DNA of 64,000 nucleotides, from NCBI GenBank assembly GCA_000310025.1, contig FN649746.1, positions 3,466,457 through 3,530,456 on the forward strand. The letters run 5' to 3'. This document shows, piece after piece, positions 1 to 12,700 of this stretch; within the stretch, counting starts at the first letter, position 1, and every line of letters begins with the position of its first letter. The translations under genes and the position numbers were made by a program. The notes beneath the pieces are model-generated. The model ran no database searches and was not told the origin of the DNA. It worked only from the letters and a program-made list of their open reading frames with translations. The DNA is from Ectocarpus siliculosus (Eukaryota; Sar; Phaeophyceae; Ectocarpales; Ectocarpaceae).

Positions 1-717
1 GTAGATGCCCAAAGGTGACGCTGCTGCTTCTGTTTTTGTTGTCGCAAATGCGGCCAACATGGGGGACTGAAGTCGGTTTTGCTTGAATTTCTTGGGCGTG
101 CCTTCGTCCGTTGCACGCGTTGTATCCCTCACACCCCTGATATGAAGGCACGGGGTTGTTTGCACGCGAGGTGAAAGATGAAATCAAGTGCTACTTTCCA
201 ATGTTGTGCCGCCGGAAGAGTGGGTGCATTCATCCCCACACCCCCACTTGCTTCTTGTTGAGGGAAGGGTTGCAGGCCCGAGAGGGCCCGTCGCCAGAGT
301 GTGAAACTTCGCCGGATCGACGAACAGTTGAGCACCTGAGCTCACAGCTTTTCCTGCTTATTTGGTCCCTACTTCCTTGAAGGGCCGCCTCGACGCCGAA
401 GACGTGGACCTACCCTATAGGCGCGGGAACGACTTCACAGCACCCTTTGCAGATCACACAGCGGCTTTCGCAACTGAGGATCTACCCACACTCTACTCTA
501 TCCCTAATCTCCCGTGGTTGAACTACCTTCACAGATCATACCCCGGCCTCTTGAACTGGTAACTATGGACCTCTCACCCAAACTTTTATTACTCTACAGC
601 CCGACTCTCGCTCTAACCTCCTTCATAGACACTTCGCCCACCTTTTCAACTGACAAATGGATCTCACCCAAAATCATGCTCTGTCCCTACTCTCCCTGCT
701 GGAACTACTTCTCACAG

Positions 718-3700
718 ATAATACGGCGGCTTTTGCAGTTCGGGATTCCCGGGTTAGACCACCCTAGCATAGAGCTCCTGTTTTCGGGCCTGCTACACCG
801 GATGCAGAGCGTGGTGGCGGCTTTAGAGCAGCACCAGGCTAAGGCGAGAGCTGCGTTGAGCCCGAACGTAGGTGGGGGCAAGGAGGACGGGGAGGCGGCA
901 TTCTTGGGCGAGCTGCAGGAGCTAGCGGAGCGGATGGCTTGCACGGCCGTCGACGCGCAGAAGGATCACCCCATTGGCTTTCGGAGGTACAGCTAGCACC
1001 AAGAACTTGCGAGGTTATGAGATCCAGGCTCCACAAAATGATGGTTTTAGGAACTTGGCCGTGAGAACAGTCAACAGGCCTACACTAATACCTATATTGT
1101 CGCCCGAGGGGGTGTGCTGTACCCCATAGACAAAAGAGAAACTGGACTCGGCTGAAATCAGGGCAGGTGCTATCTGTATACAATTTTTTGTGGACGAGTA
1201 GATGTCTGCTTGATGAGACACGTTTAGGCGGCCTGTTCCACCTGTCGTTCTTCTGATGTTCTCCGTCGTTTATGTGGTTGGGCTACGTTGTGTCCCTGCC
1301 GAGTTCTAAGGAGGCGGAGCTGTGTTGATTTTTCGGTGAAAGCACTGACACAGCTGCATTTTGTGACGTGTTTCGACCGGCACCGGATGAGCATTCTACT
1401 CTGATGTTTTTCAAGGTTCCATGCGACATTGTGTGTCGCGGAAAGTGGTTCTTTGTACGATTCTTCCTGTTCACGCTTGATGTGTAATTCACTTTGGCTC
1501 TGACGTGGAGTCATTCTTTGGCATGAGCAGTACGGCAAAGCATTCACTCCGATAGTTGACTTGGTTTATATGTCATGTACATGTTTCCTGCATCACTTTT
1601 CACGTGCGTGCGCTCTTCATGTCTCATTCCCTGATCATGTGTAATTGACACGCGTGGTTCACTGTTCACGTGTGATTCACACGTGTGATTCACTGTTGAC
1701 GTGTGACACTCATTCTTTGGCATGATCCCGGTTCTGCTGAGGCGAAGTTGGGGGCTGTGGGTCAGGCGGTGGTCAGAACGGGGCTACAGGCGAATGTCAG
1801 CAAGCGCATGGTAGTTGGTGATCAAAATGACAGAAGTAGAGGGTATGGCCGCGGTGATTATTGCTGTGAGAGTGAATGCCCTTAAATACATCAGTATCGA
1901 CGGTGGGACTCCTCATGAAGCTTCGAATTGACGTCTGTGTCCGTGCTTGCAAATATCGTTACCGCTATTTGCGAGCCTCCCGGTCTATCGCCCCCCCTCC
2001 TCCAGCCCCTGAACATTTTCTTTTTGCGAACGTGTGTGAATCAACAAACACTTTGTCCAGGTATCTTTCGGCGTACCTGTCGTTTTTTTGCGAGCAACTG
2101 TCCGCCATGGCTCGTGTCCGGGCGACTTGCCCATCCAAGGGAGTGGGAGGAACGGGGGCGGGTGTGGGTGCGGTTGCCGGGGGAGGGTTGTGGCGGGAGG
2201 CGCCTGAGACGTTCGGAGGCGTGGTGGACCCGCAGTCGATTGGACCGTTCTGCATCCAGTGCATGTCCTTTGTCGCGAACGTCGTCTGCTGCTCTAGCTA
2301 CCGGGAGGAGGTCCTTCAGAAGGTACGGCAGTACTGCTGTATTTGGCACCTTTTTTGGGCATTATCCAGCAGGTGCAGTACTGCTGTGCACCTTTGAAAT
2401 GAAGCTCTACAACTGCTGCTGCTGCTGTTGTTGTTGTTGTTGTTGTTTTGACAATGACAATCGTTCCGGTCTCCGCTCATCACCTTCTAATGTCCATATT
2501 TGTCCAACTGACGCGGACACCTTCCGTGGTCATAAACCAAGTACTACCCAGAGGGGGCACACCTTTCTAGTACGAGATGATAAAAAGGAACCCAGAAAAA
2601 AGAATTGCCCCAAACGCGGTACAACTAGCATAGCACCAACAAGAAAGTAGCAGGAAAAAGGAAGAAAAGGGAGGAGGATGTGCGACTGTTGTTCTTTAGG
2701 TCTTATTAGCGGTTTTTGAGCCTGAGCGATAGGCTCCATGCCGTTCATCACCCCTCTGAGATCGAGACCTATTAATAAGAAATACTTATATGTAGGGGTG
2801 ATGATGTTCCGGCCGGCCGGAGAAATCGTTCGCTGGAAACCCGATCGATATCGCGGGAGAAGAGGAATCAACCAGGCAGCAATATATTTGTGTTGTTCTG
2901 CGTTTCCGGTTTGAGTGTCGGTTGTTCTCCTGGTCCTAACGCCGTTTCTCTAGCATCTGTTGGTAGATATGGTACACATAATATGTAATATTCCAGGTAT
3001 GTGGTAGATATGGTAGATATCCCGCGATGGTGACGGCGGTTTGTCTTCTTTCTGATGGACCAGTACGGAAGAGAGATTCTCTCTCGATCGTGATGCAACA
3101 GCGTGACCAAACGGAACATCGATTGCTGCGTCGTCTCGTTGCGTGAAGGCTATCGCGGCGGCCACCGTAGCACCGGGGGGTGTTGCTCCGGTTACCGCTA
3201 GACGCCCGGGGGCCGGGAGGATCATTACGGGCAAGGGTGACGCCATCATCACTGCAGGTACCCGAGTTTGTGAGCGCGATTCACAAGTGGCGGTATTACC
3301 ACTTTCCACGCGGTACAGTTATTTGCTCACGGTACGCAGGCGTTAACTTACAGCTCTGCATGCCCTGATTATGCTGAGTGCGTAGTGCCGATGGTGGCCT
3401 TGGGCGGTGAAAGCTTGAGCACTTCTCGCGCCGCACAGTTTTTGTGCGCAGTTCGGCAATTGTGGGTGGTGTTGCCCGATGATGAACGAAGGCACATCCA
3501 ACCTTGTCTTTTGGCCCTTGGTTTTCCGACTGATCTACCGTGTCCCTAACCTCACATCGACGGTGGCCCCGGCGAAACACACACAACGGGGTTTTTCAAT
3601 AACCCTCTCGTCATGAGTAGATTAGACCGCTTTTCAATGCGGAGGTTCGGACAGGGATTGACTAGTGACCATGCGTGAGGTTCTGAAGGTCGCATTGCGG

Positions 3701-6700
3701 AAGGGCAAGTCCTTTTCCTCGTCGCGATTTATTATGTTCTCCGATCCGTGCTGTTTATTTTATTGTTTCTCAAAAGTCGTTGGTGTGTTGGAGTGCGCAA
3801 TGCATATATACTCAACAGCTTCAGCATATACACTCAACAGCTTCAGTGGCCCATCATCTATCGTCATGCCACATCGGACGTGTGTTCTGATTCCGAGCGG
3901 CACAGCGCAACACGCAGTCATATTTTGGTTCCGTTATCTTGTGTTCCGAACTTCCCGCGGCGAAACGACTATACTGCCACGCTAGGCAGCTCACGGCCAG
4001 GTCGGCATGGTTGCTGCAAACTCGCCCGCGATATCGATGCACGATTCGCATCCGTGAAGCAGTCTCAAAACGACAAACTTCGAAGCAAGGTTGACGGATT
4101 ACAACTCTTAACGCTTCCATGGTGTAGTTCGTGTGGGTGTCTATGTCGCATGCTCCCGTGAGCCTTAACAGCAGATCTACATGCTCGGTATAGTACCTCA
4201 CGCAGACCAACCCTCTCTGAGCATTTTATGAGCAGGTGAGGACCAAGCGGAATCCGGCTTTCCTGGCCAGACGCTCTTGGGTTGATGCCGTATTTTTCAG
4301 ATCCTCGTACTCGTGCGCCTGACCCGCCGACCACTCGTGACTGCTGCCCTGGCAGATATCGCGCGCGAGATCTCGTCTGTGATGACCGACTTCTTCACCA
4401 AGGAAAGGCGAGTACTCCGTTCCTTCCAAGACCTTGGCCCCCTGTTTGCTTCGGGTTAAGGGTTAGGGTCATCTAACCCTAAGCCCGAAGTTGTTGTTTC
4501 TTGGCACAAAAGTACTAAACCTCTTCTTGCTCTCCCACGGTGCCATGAAAAATACTTCTTCCTCAGGTCCTATCGTTTCTGCGTATGGCACACATTTTGC
4601 TGGGAAGGGTAAAGGGTTACAAAGCTAGCTCTGATGGGAAGCCCAAGGAGCCGTGTGCTCCGCTTTGATTCGTCGAGTAGGGCCTGCTTTTCAATGCAGC
4701 TCGCCTCAGAATGAGACGTCTATGCTGTTTTTTACCCTGTTTTTGTCATCATGTATCACATGCTCAGGCTTTCACCCCTCCCCCTGGGATTGCAGAACTT
4801 ACATGGATGCGTTTTAGCATTTTAACATTTAGAATTTTCGTTGCACAGTATCGACCCTCTTTTCCTCTTGCCCTCTTTTCCTTCTTGTAGTATCGGTCCT
4901 TTCGCAGGACCCTTAGCCTCGTATTGTACCGCTGTACCATGTCCGCTTGCTTCGATCCCCCCGTCCTTCGCTGATTCACATCGTTCCCCCCGATTGACGC
5001 TTCGAATAGCGCACAAGAGTCCTTTTCATGACCGCCCTTGCCCCATGCCATCCCCTATCCCCGTGGCTGAATTTCGCTTGCCCCCTGCCTGATGGTCTCC
5101 CAGGGTGGAGGCGTTGTTGGGCCTGCTTCTCGAGGGGTACTTGCCGTTGACGCCGGTAGAGCTGGGGGACTGGGAAGACCAGCCGGAGGACTACTTCCTC
5201 CTGCAGGATAGCATGGAGGCCAGAGAGAGTGTTAGGGTGAGGGGGCAGATCAACATCGCACTGTGTTGCTGACGCTTGGTGTTATCGGAACTCGGCGGAA
5301 GCATCAAAACCAGGGCCAGCGCAGAGAAGAACTCTTGGACGTGTCTGCACACGAGCCAGCAGGATGGTGGCAACATTTGGCCGCAGTTTCTGGATGTAGA
5401 GGGAGCAGGCAGAGTATGAGGTATGCATCTTTTTCGTTCTGTTTGCGTACAGCGGCAGCAGAGCGCACGTCGGCGGTGCAAGGCTTAGGCCATAAGGTGA
5501 TACAATGTCACTATGTTGAGTCACCATCGCTCTTGAGTCACTGCCAGAGCAGCGCCGTTCTGCGCGAAGGGGTGCTTGGCTTGATAGCTATAATATTGTC
5601 GAAACACACTGCTCCGGGGTTTGTACTGTTCCTCCATTGTGCGGAAGTTGTACACCGCCCCCCTTTCAAAAAACGCTGAAACTAGGTCAATTTTCTCGAG
5701 AGTTCAAACCTTAGCATCACGTTTACAGCAGTGAACGTCAGTTTGCTAGAGAGGTCAGACCCGAGGACAACGTGCTCAGCAGTACGGGCGTTGTGGGAAA
5801 AGTTCGGTGTTGGACGTGACGTCATCATCATCGGCAACAACTACAATAACAATAACAGCAGCAGTAGTAGTAGCAGCAGCAGCAGCATCAGCTGCAGCAG
5901 CAGCAACAGCATCATCATCATCAGCAGCAGCAGCAACAGCAGCATCATCATCAGCAGCAGCAACAGCAGCCACTTTTACTCCCTGTGTTGGTGAGGGGTG
6001 CTACCCATGCTTAACGTCCCGGCTCGTGTGTTTGCATGATTGCTTGGCCCCGTGAACCAACAAACCAATATAGGTGAGCGCGCAGCAAGTCTACATGGCT
6101 TTGCTCGAGGCAAGCGGAAACAACGTGGGGGGCGTCCTCGCTGCGGCAGTCGCCAACATGCTGTCGCAGGGCGTTCAAGAACAGATCGAGACCTGCCGGC
6201 AAACTACCATCAGGTGCGGCCAGCGAATACGCGTCGAACTTAGTCTGACCGACAGCTCACTCGCGGCATGTAGAGCTTTCTCTCATATTTTTCGCTCTGT
6301 ACGTGTTTGGTGTTTCAATATGCAAACCTTTTCGACTTTTTGTTGCGTGTATGTTGCTCTCGCTTGTTTTTCGCGCGGTTGGTGGAAGTATCGTATGGAC
6401 GCCATTTTCTTGCGTTGCAGTAAAACAGGCGGGCTCGAAGGACTGTTGCGCCCCTTGCTGTAATCATTGGCCGAGAGCGACACATAACGTTTCCCGCTTC
6501 ATCTGCACCCCCTATGTCTCTATCGACGGCCGTAACCCCAATCCTGCTTGCATGTTCCCTACACGACACAGAGCACTTCAGACTGCTGTTCGCTGCAGGA
6601 AAAGTTAAAGTTCGCTGCAGCGTGTCTTCGGCTATAATTTTTGTTGTTCCTGAACACCACCCTGTTTTTTTTTTTATACAGTAAGCGCCCGTACTCGAAA

Positions 6701-9700
6701 ACCTCTTTTTTCGGCCGAGCAAGGCTCGTTTTCTTACGTGTTCTATGGGGTACCCCGACGGCGATTATATAGGTATCGGCGAAGGCTTCTTTTCTGAGCT
6801 TGTGTTATTATGGCCAAAGTTTTAATGTAAACTTTTTATTGGCCTGAAGTCCTTGACTCCCGGTGCTGGCGCTAACCGCACAACGGTCTCTTGATCGGTT
6901 TGCCTTTTAACCAGTCGTATCCGCCGCTGAACTGCTGTCCTCCCTTCTCGCACCCATGGAACCAAACCGCAGCCCTCAAGTGCTGGCGTGCGACGCCCTG
7001 TACCTGTGTGCCGGTCTGGGTGCCTACACCGTCAAGCAGCACTTCGACTTCCAGGCGTGGTTTCAGGCGTTCCTGGGGCCGGCGCTCGAAGCGCTTGTCG
7101 CGACCATGCAGGCCAGAGCGCTGCAGGTGGGCGGGGGAGAGGAGTCTGGTCTACGCAGCAGTATTACTGTGGGCGAGGTCTCCGGAATAACGTCGATATC
7201 CCACATCAATACCGTTGTTGTGGGTCTTTACTCCCCCCCCCCCCCCCGTGTAGAAGTGTCGAGCGGTGGGAGTTGGACCGGGTTGTGTACCTCACGTGAC
7301 CAGGTACTTTTGGACATAACGTGACTACAGAAAGCAAAACCAAGTGAAGATTCCCTATATATCGCGGTACCGTTTTTTTTTTTTCTTGGCCAAGCTCTGG
7401 GGTGCATATTTTTCGTAACCAGACGTAGGTGCGTATTTGACCCAATGGTGCGAAATTGCACGGGACGTTACACGAGCATTGAAGTCAACACCAAGCAGAG
7501 ATTCCTATTGTAGCGACAAAGTCCCTCGTCGTTTTTATCAAGCTCCGATCCGCGTCGCTGGTACCGAACATGATTCTGCCTTACTGTTCTTGCTAAACGA
7601 TGACTGCCGTTACAATACCTCGATAGATCAGAATTAGTTCCTTCCTCAGGCATGTTCCGATCAAGAGTTTTCGTGGGACGAAGAACTTCTCAAGCGTTTT
7701 GTTCGTTCGGATGCCCTTCCAAGCTGTCGCCCAATTCACCGCTGCTGTGAGATTGACATCTGGTCCGTTGCGGCACGTCTTCCCCCTTGATCTGCGCTGG
7801 TCACGGTGCTTGAAGGCACCGGCCGTATCGGACTCCTGCGGCCCGATGGTCTTGTTGCGGCGATTGATGTGGCTTCTGGGCTGTTGGGCGGAGCAAATAC
7901 CGGCATCTCTCCGCCCCGCTCTCGTGCAGGCAACGGCGAACGTCATGAAGGTGTGTTGGCGAGGGTTAGGAACGGCAGCATGTGGGATGTTTGGCGCGCG
8001 CCCGTCGGCGGATGTGCAATTTCTGAGCTGAGATGGGCGGCGTTGCTATTAAGACTGGGAGGTAGGAAAAATCGAGTCTGACGAGAGTTGGATAAGGCTT
8101 TGCGGTTGAGGCGGCTGGTGGTTGAGTAAGCGAAGTTCGGTGAAGGGTAAGGTTGGCACAAGAGGTTTATTCGAGGTGTGCAGGTAAACGCTTGTCACAA
8201 GGCTTGGCGTGGCTGCACTCGGTTGGATGAAAGAATGTCAGTGCGGTTCGCGAATGCAGAGGAGAGCTTTGGCTGGTGGTGACGATCGATTATGTACTGG
8301 AAGAAGCGAAATACCCCTTGTTTTCGTTGGCATGTGTTTTCATTGCGTCATTGTAGCTGTGCTCTACACCGGCTGGACGGCTGCTACAAGCTATCCCTCG
8401 CAAGCCGAAATCAGCTCATTTTTGGTCACCGCAGCCCCTTTCTCGCCGACAATGCCGCAACCGTTCTCTCGGGAGACAACCTTCTATTATAGCCACCCCT
8501 TCGCCACGACGTCCCTTTGTTACAGGCAACAGAGGCCGACATGGTGATTCGACTGTCAGCCCTCAGTGCGCTCCGAAGCTTGCTTTCCCTGTGGGATCTC
8601 GACCCCGAGCAATGCCTTGCGCCGGCACTTGGGTGGCTGGTGCCTGCTCTGTACGCCATGTTTAAAGATGTCAGGGAAATGGACAATCGTCAGGAGGTAT
8701 GGTTCGGCTTCAGTTGTCTGTGTCTAGCCCATGGCAGTTTTCACAGGAGTGAATGCATGGGTGTCTTGAGTATCGATGTCTAGCCCATGACCGCTTTCTC
8801 GGGAGTGTCTAGCCCATGGCTCTCTTTACTGTCAATATCTAGCCTATCTATTAACAGGGTTCACAACAGTGAATACTGATTGTCTTGAGTGTTTCTGACT
8901 ATCCCATGTACCAGGACAGCTTTCACAGCAGTGAATGCATGTTTGTCTTGCGTGTCTATGTGGAGCCCATGCACCATGACAGCTTTCACAGCAGTGAATG
9001 CATGGATGCCTCGACTTTTTGCGTCTAGCCCATGACAGCTTTCTCGGGAGTGTCTAGCCCATGGCTCTCTTCACTGTCAATATCTAGCCTATCTATACTA
9101 GGGTTCACAGCAGTGAATGCTGAGTGTTTTGAGTGTTTTTGTCTAGCTCAATGTACCATGACAGCTTTCACAGCAACGAAAGCATGGTTGTCTTGCGTGT
9201 CTATGTGGAGCCCATGTACCATGGCAGCTTTTACAGCAGTGAATGCATGGGTGTCTTGACTGTTTACGTCTCGCCCATGACCGCTTTCACGGGAGTGTCT
9301 AGCCCATGGCTCTCTTGACTGCCTATATTTAGACTATCTATACTAGGGTTCACAGCAGTGAATGCTGAGTGTTTTTGTCTAGCTCATGTACCATAACAGG
9401 TTTACAGCAGTGAGTACATGGGTGTCTTGACTGTCTACGTCTAGCCCATGACAGCTTTTACAGGATTGAATGGATGGGCGTGAGTTGTCCATGTCTAACC
9501 CATGTACCATGGCAGCTTTCACAGCAGTGGATGCAGTTCTTACCAAAAAATAGCTCAGTTTGGATTAGCCGTGGCTCTGGCCCCGGCCCTCATTGTACTA
9601 CGCCACACACGATGCACTCTTTGCCTAGGTTTTGACGGTGATGTCGGAGATGCTGGAGAGATCGGGACGGCTGCTCGTGCCTCACTGCCAGGCTGCAGTG

Positions 9701-12700
9701 GCCGGGCTGCCCGACGTGTGGAGTGCCACCTCGTCTCAAACACCGCTCAGATGCTCCTGCCTTCAGGTGATGTCAACCGCCTGTACCCTCTGAACAACAC
9801 AACAACAACCTACCGTAGATGACACAAGAAACCACACCCCCTGGACCGCCTTGGATAGCTCGATTACTCCACAGCAGAAAGAGTGTCGGTGCCGAAATAA
9901 GGCGGCGTTGGCACCATCTCTTCGAGAGCTTTTCGAAGACGCATCGTTTGGTTTGGGCACCCTCTTCGTTAAGTGGCCGAGCTTTGACAATCGGTCCGAG
10001 GTTGTGTGGTATCTGGTGTACGGTAGCCCTAACCCTAGGCCCTAACGATGCCTGGCGCCTGCAGTAGTAGGCAAGGGGTCCGGCACCCTGTCGCGCGAGC
10101 AGGTGATCGCGCTTGTTCCGCAGTTCAGCAAGTGATGGTGGAAAGGGAGCATGGTGGCTCAGTGTGAGCCTTGATTTCCTTGTAACACGGAATTGTCGGC
10201 AGCAAACCTTGGACATGCATAACAGCTGCGTTGTATCGACCGACTCGGGAGAAAAGTAGTGTCCGACGCTAGGCGCTGTGACCAGCGGACAAGCTGGTAA
10301 ATAGTAGGGATTGCTGCATGTACAAATGTTGTGTGCGGGCGTTTCGATTCATCAACAGCGAATCGGTTGTGTCGCAGACAGTACGTTGGGAGGCACCCAG
10401 TCCCGTCAGCAGCCTCTTGGTCGTTAGAGAAATCGGGTTATGGAAATTCTCGTCCCAAGAGGATCTGGTATTCGTCGTCACGAATGATCGTCTATTACAT
10501 CAATCCGCGTGTGGATATTGACGTTGGTGTTTGCACTCGCCGAGACTAGAAGCGTTACAAGCCTGACGTGCCTCATAAATCTGATACTTGTTTCTGTGGT
10601 GCTCTCGTGATGTTGTAGCCGTCTTGTAGCAGGTCGCTCTATTTATAATAGCGATCTTTTTTCAAAGCTTTTGGAGTTGTTTTGCCTTGTGGGAAGCCTC
10701 TCTAGAGAGGATGACATCCAGTTGCCTCTTCTGCCGATTCTTCTGCTTCATTCACGCGTCATTCACGCGAGGTCGACCATGGATGCGGTTTGCGACAAGG
10801 TACCCGATGCCCTTTAAGGACCTCGGTCCGAACTTGGCGGTGTTGTACTTGTTGTGATTTCCCTCCGAGAGATGCATTGATCCCTGGCTATAGAAGAGTT
10901 GTGGGTGCGAGGTACAGTGTTCATAACTTTCTAGTGCTTTTTCTTTGCTGATAACTGCGCATTTGAAGGTGATGACGCACGTGGTCGACGCGCTGGGAAG
11001 AGACAAGGGTCCAGACCTTGACCGAATAGCCCTGGCGATGGTGGACGTTTCCACCAAGGTCGGCAGTGATGAAGCGGTGAGTTGCGATGTAGCGCCAATC
11101 TAATTGTCGTCGTCGTCGTCGTCGTGGTTGTTGTTGTTGTCTTCCCATTTGTATACCGCTCCGATTTCTCAATCCAGAACCTTCATGTATCCGTTCTGAT
11201 CTAGCACTTGACGCGGTCGATTCCCGTGGTCACAGGCTACCATCAGCCTGTTTGGACCAAGAAATTTACGGCCTGTTCTTTGTTGATCCAGGCTTCTGTC
11301 GAGCGTTCTGACAAGCATTATTCATGACATCGTCTAGTCGTGCAATGATCGATTTTTTGTTGTTGTTTGTGAAGTCATCCGTGACATGGTCGAAATATTG
11401 ATTGCTCGGTCAGATTTACCTCATGGAGACGGGTCTGGGGCTTTGGCTGGCGCTATTGAGACACGCCACGGACTACAGCGAAGGTTTACACAACCTCTTC
11501 CCGCGAATCCCCGAGATGCTCGACACAGACCTCGACAACCTCAAGCAGGTGCAATGAGTATGGGCATCGGCGGCGCGACAGGCAGTAGCTGTGGAGATGG
11601 TTTGGGGGGCGACATCGCACCCGTGATGTCATGTCCTGTCTGGCTTCACGGAGTGGTTTGTGGTGTGCCTAGCCCGGGAGTAGTGTGGTGGCCTGTGTGG
11701 TATGCATGCATTGCGGCGTTTGATTGGTGAGCGGCTGTCTTTGCGAGTTATTGCCGGGCGTGAATGTTCGGCGAATACCTATACCTAAGTGGTAAACCGA
11801 TGATCACGGACGCTTTTTGCTTCACTCTCCCGCCGAGGCTATTTTGTCTTTCGATGTCTCAGCGCAGATGCGACGCGGACACCTGCGTCTGCCAAGGCTC
11901 ACTATTTCCAGGCATATCTGCAAGCCGTGTCGAAGTGTTTCTACTATACATTCTATTCAAGCTACAATATGCAGACATTGTTCCTGGCCATCGCTTTTTC
12001 ATTGGTTTGTTTTTCGCGGAGGATGCTGGCTGCTCTGTCTGCACTCCAATGTGTGGGTGTGCTGTCTTGGTTGAATCGTTCCTTTGTAAATGTTTGTAAC
12101 GTGCAGCAGCCAGTGCCTTCGGTTTCGCTCCTCGTGCACCCTACCAAGCTCGACTAACGTTTTTATCCCCTTGCGTTCGTACAAGGTTTGTGCTTGCTCT
12201 ACGCTGCTGCCTTGAATACAAGGTTTCGCTCTCTTCGCATTCGATTTTGTTGTATTCTCTCTGTGTACTCGTACGAAATTCTGGCAGTCGATGCTCATCC
12301 TCGAGGCGCACGTGGTAATCGGAGGCACCGTGTTCCTGCAAGCGCATGGCCCTCTTGTCTGCACCTGCTTCTGCCGGGTTGTGGGGCAGGCAAGTCAGTC
12401 TTTTTGGCATGACAATGTCGTTGCGTACCGAACGGGAAGTGTATCCATAAAACTTCTCTGCAGACCGCAAGCCCGTTATATTGAACCTGTAAGTACCGCC
12501 GGCAAGGTTCCCCTAAAACGTTTTCCAGAGTTTGCGAGTAAATTAATGCATGAGTTAAGCCGAGTAGCAGAAAATCCTTCACGCGCTGAACTAGTATGTA
12601 GATGGGTATGCTACGGGGGGATTGGGAGAATAGTGCGAAGTTGTCGGATGCATATCCTTGTAGTTGCGGTTGAGGCGCATGGTTACGGGGGGGGGGTTAT

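Noticed and set aside
1928-2650. 240-codon plus-strand frame with poly-Cys
   Set aside because: It overlaps exon 2061-2322 in the wrong frame and runs through a trinucleotide repeat.
3143-3258. Open Ala/Pro-rich stretch ending at a GTACCC donor, considered as an importin exon
   Set aside because: Its phase does not fit, and exons 2061-2322 and 4301-4407 join directly in phase with good homology.
5731-6055. Poly-Ser and poly-Ala open frames
   Set aside because: Produced by an intronic triplet repeat between two placed exons.
8755-9540. Regular repeats considered as a CRISPR-like array
   Set aside because: Repeats are long, nested and degenerate with no constant-length unique spacers, and the host is eukaryotic.
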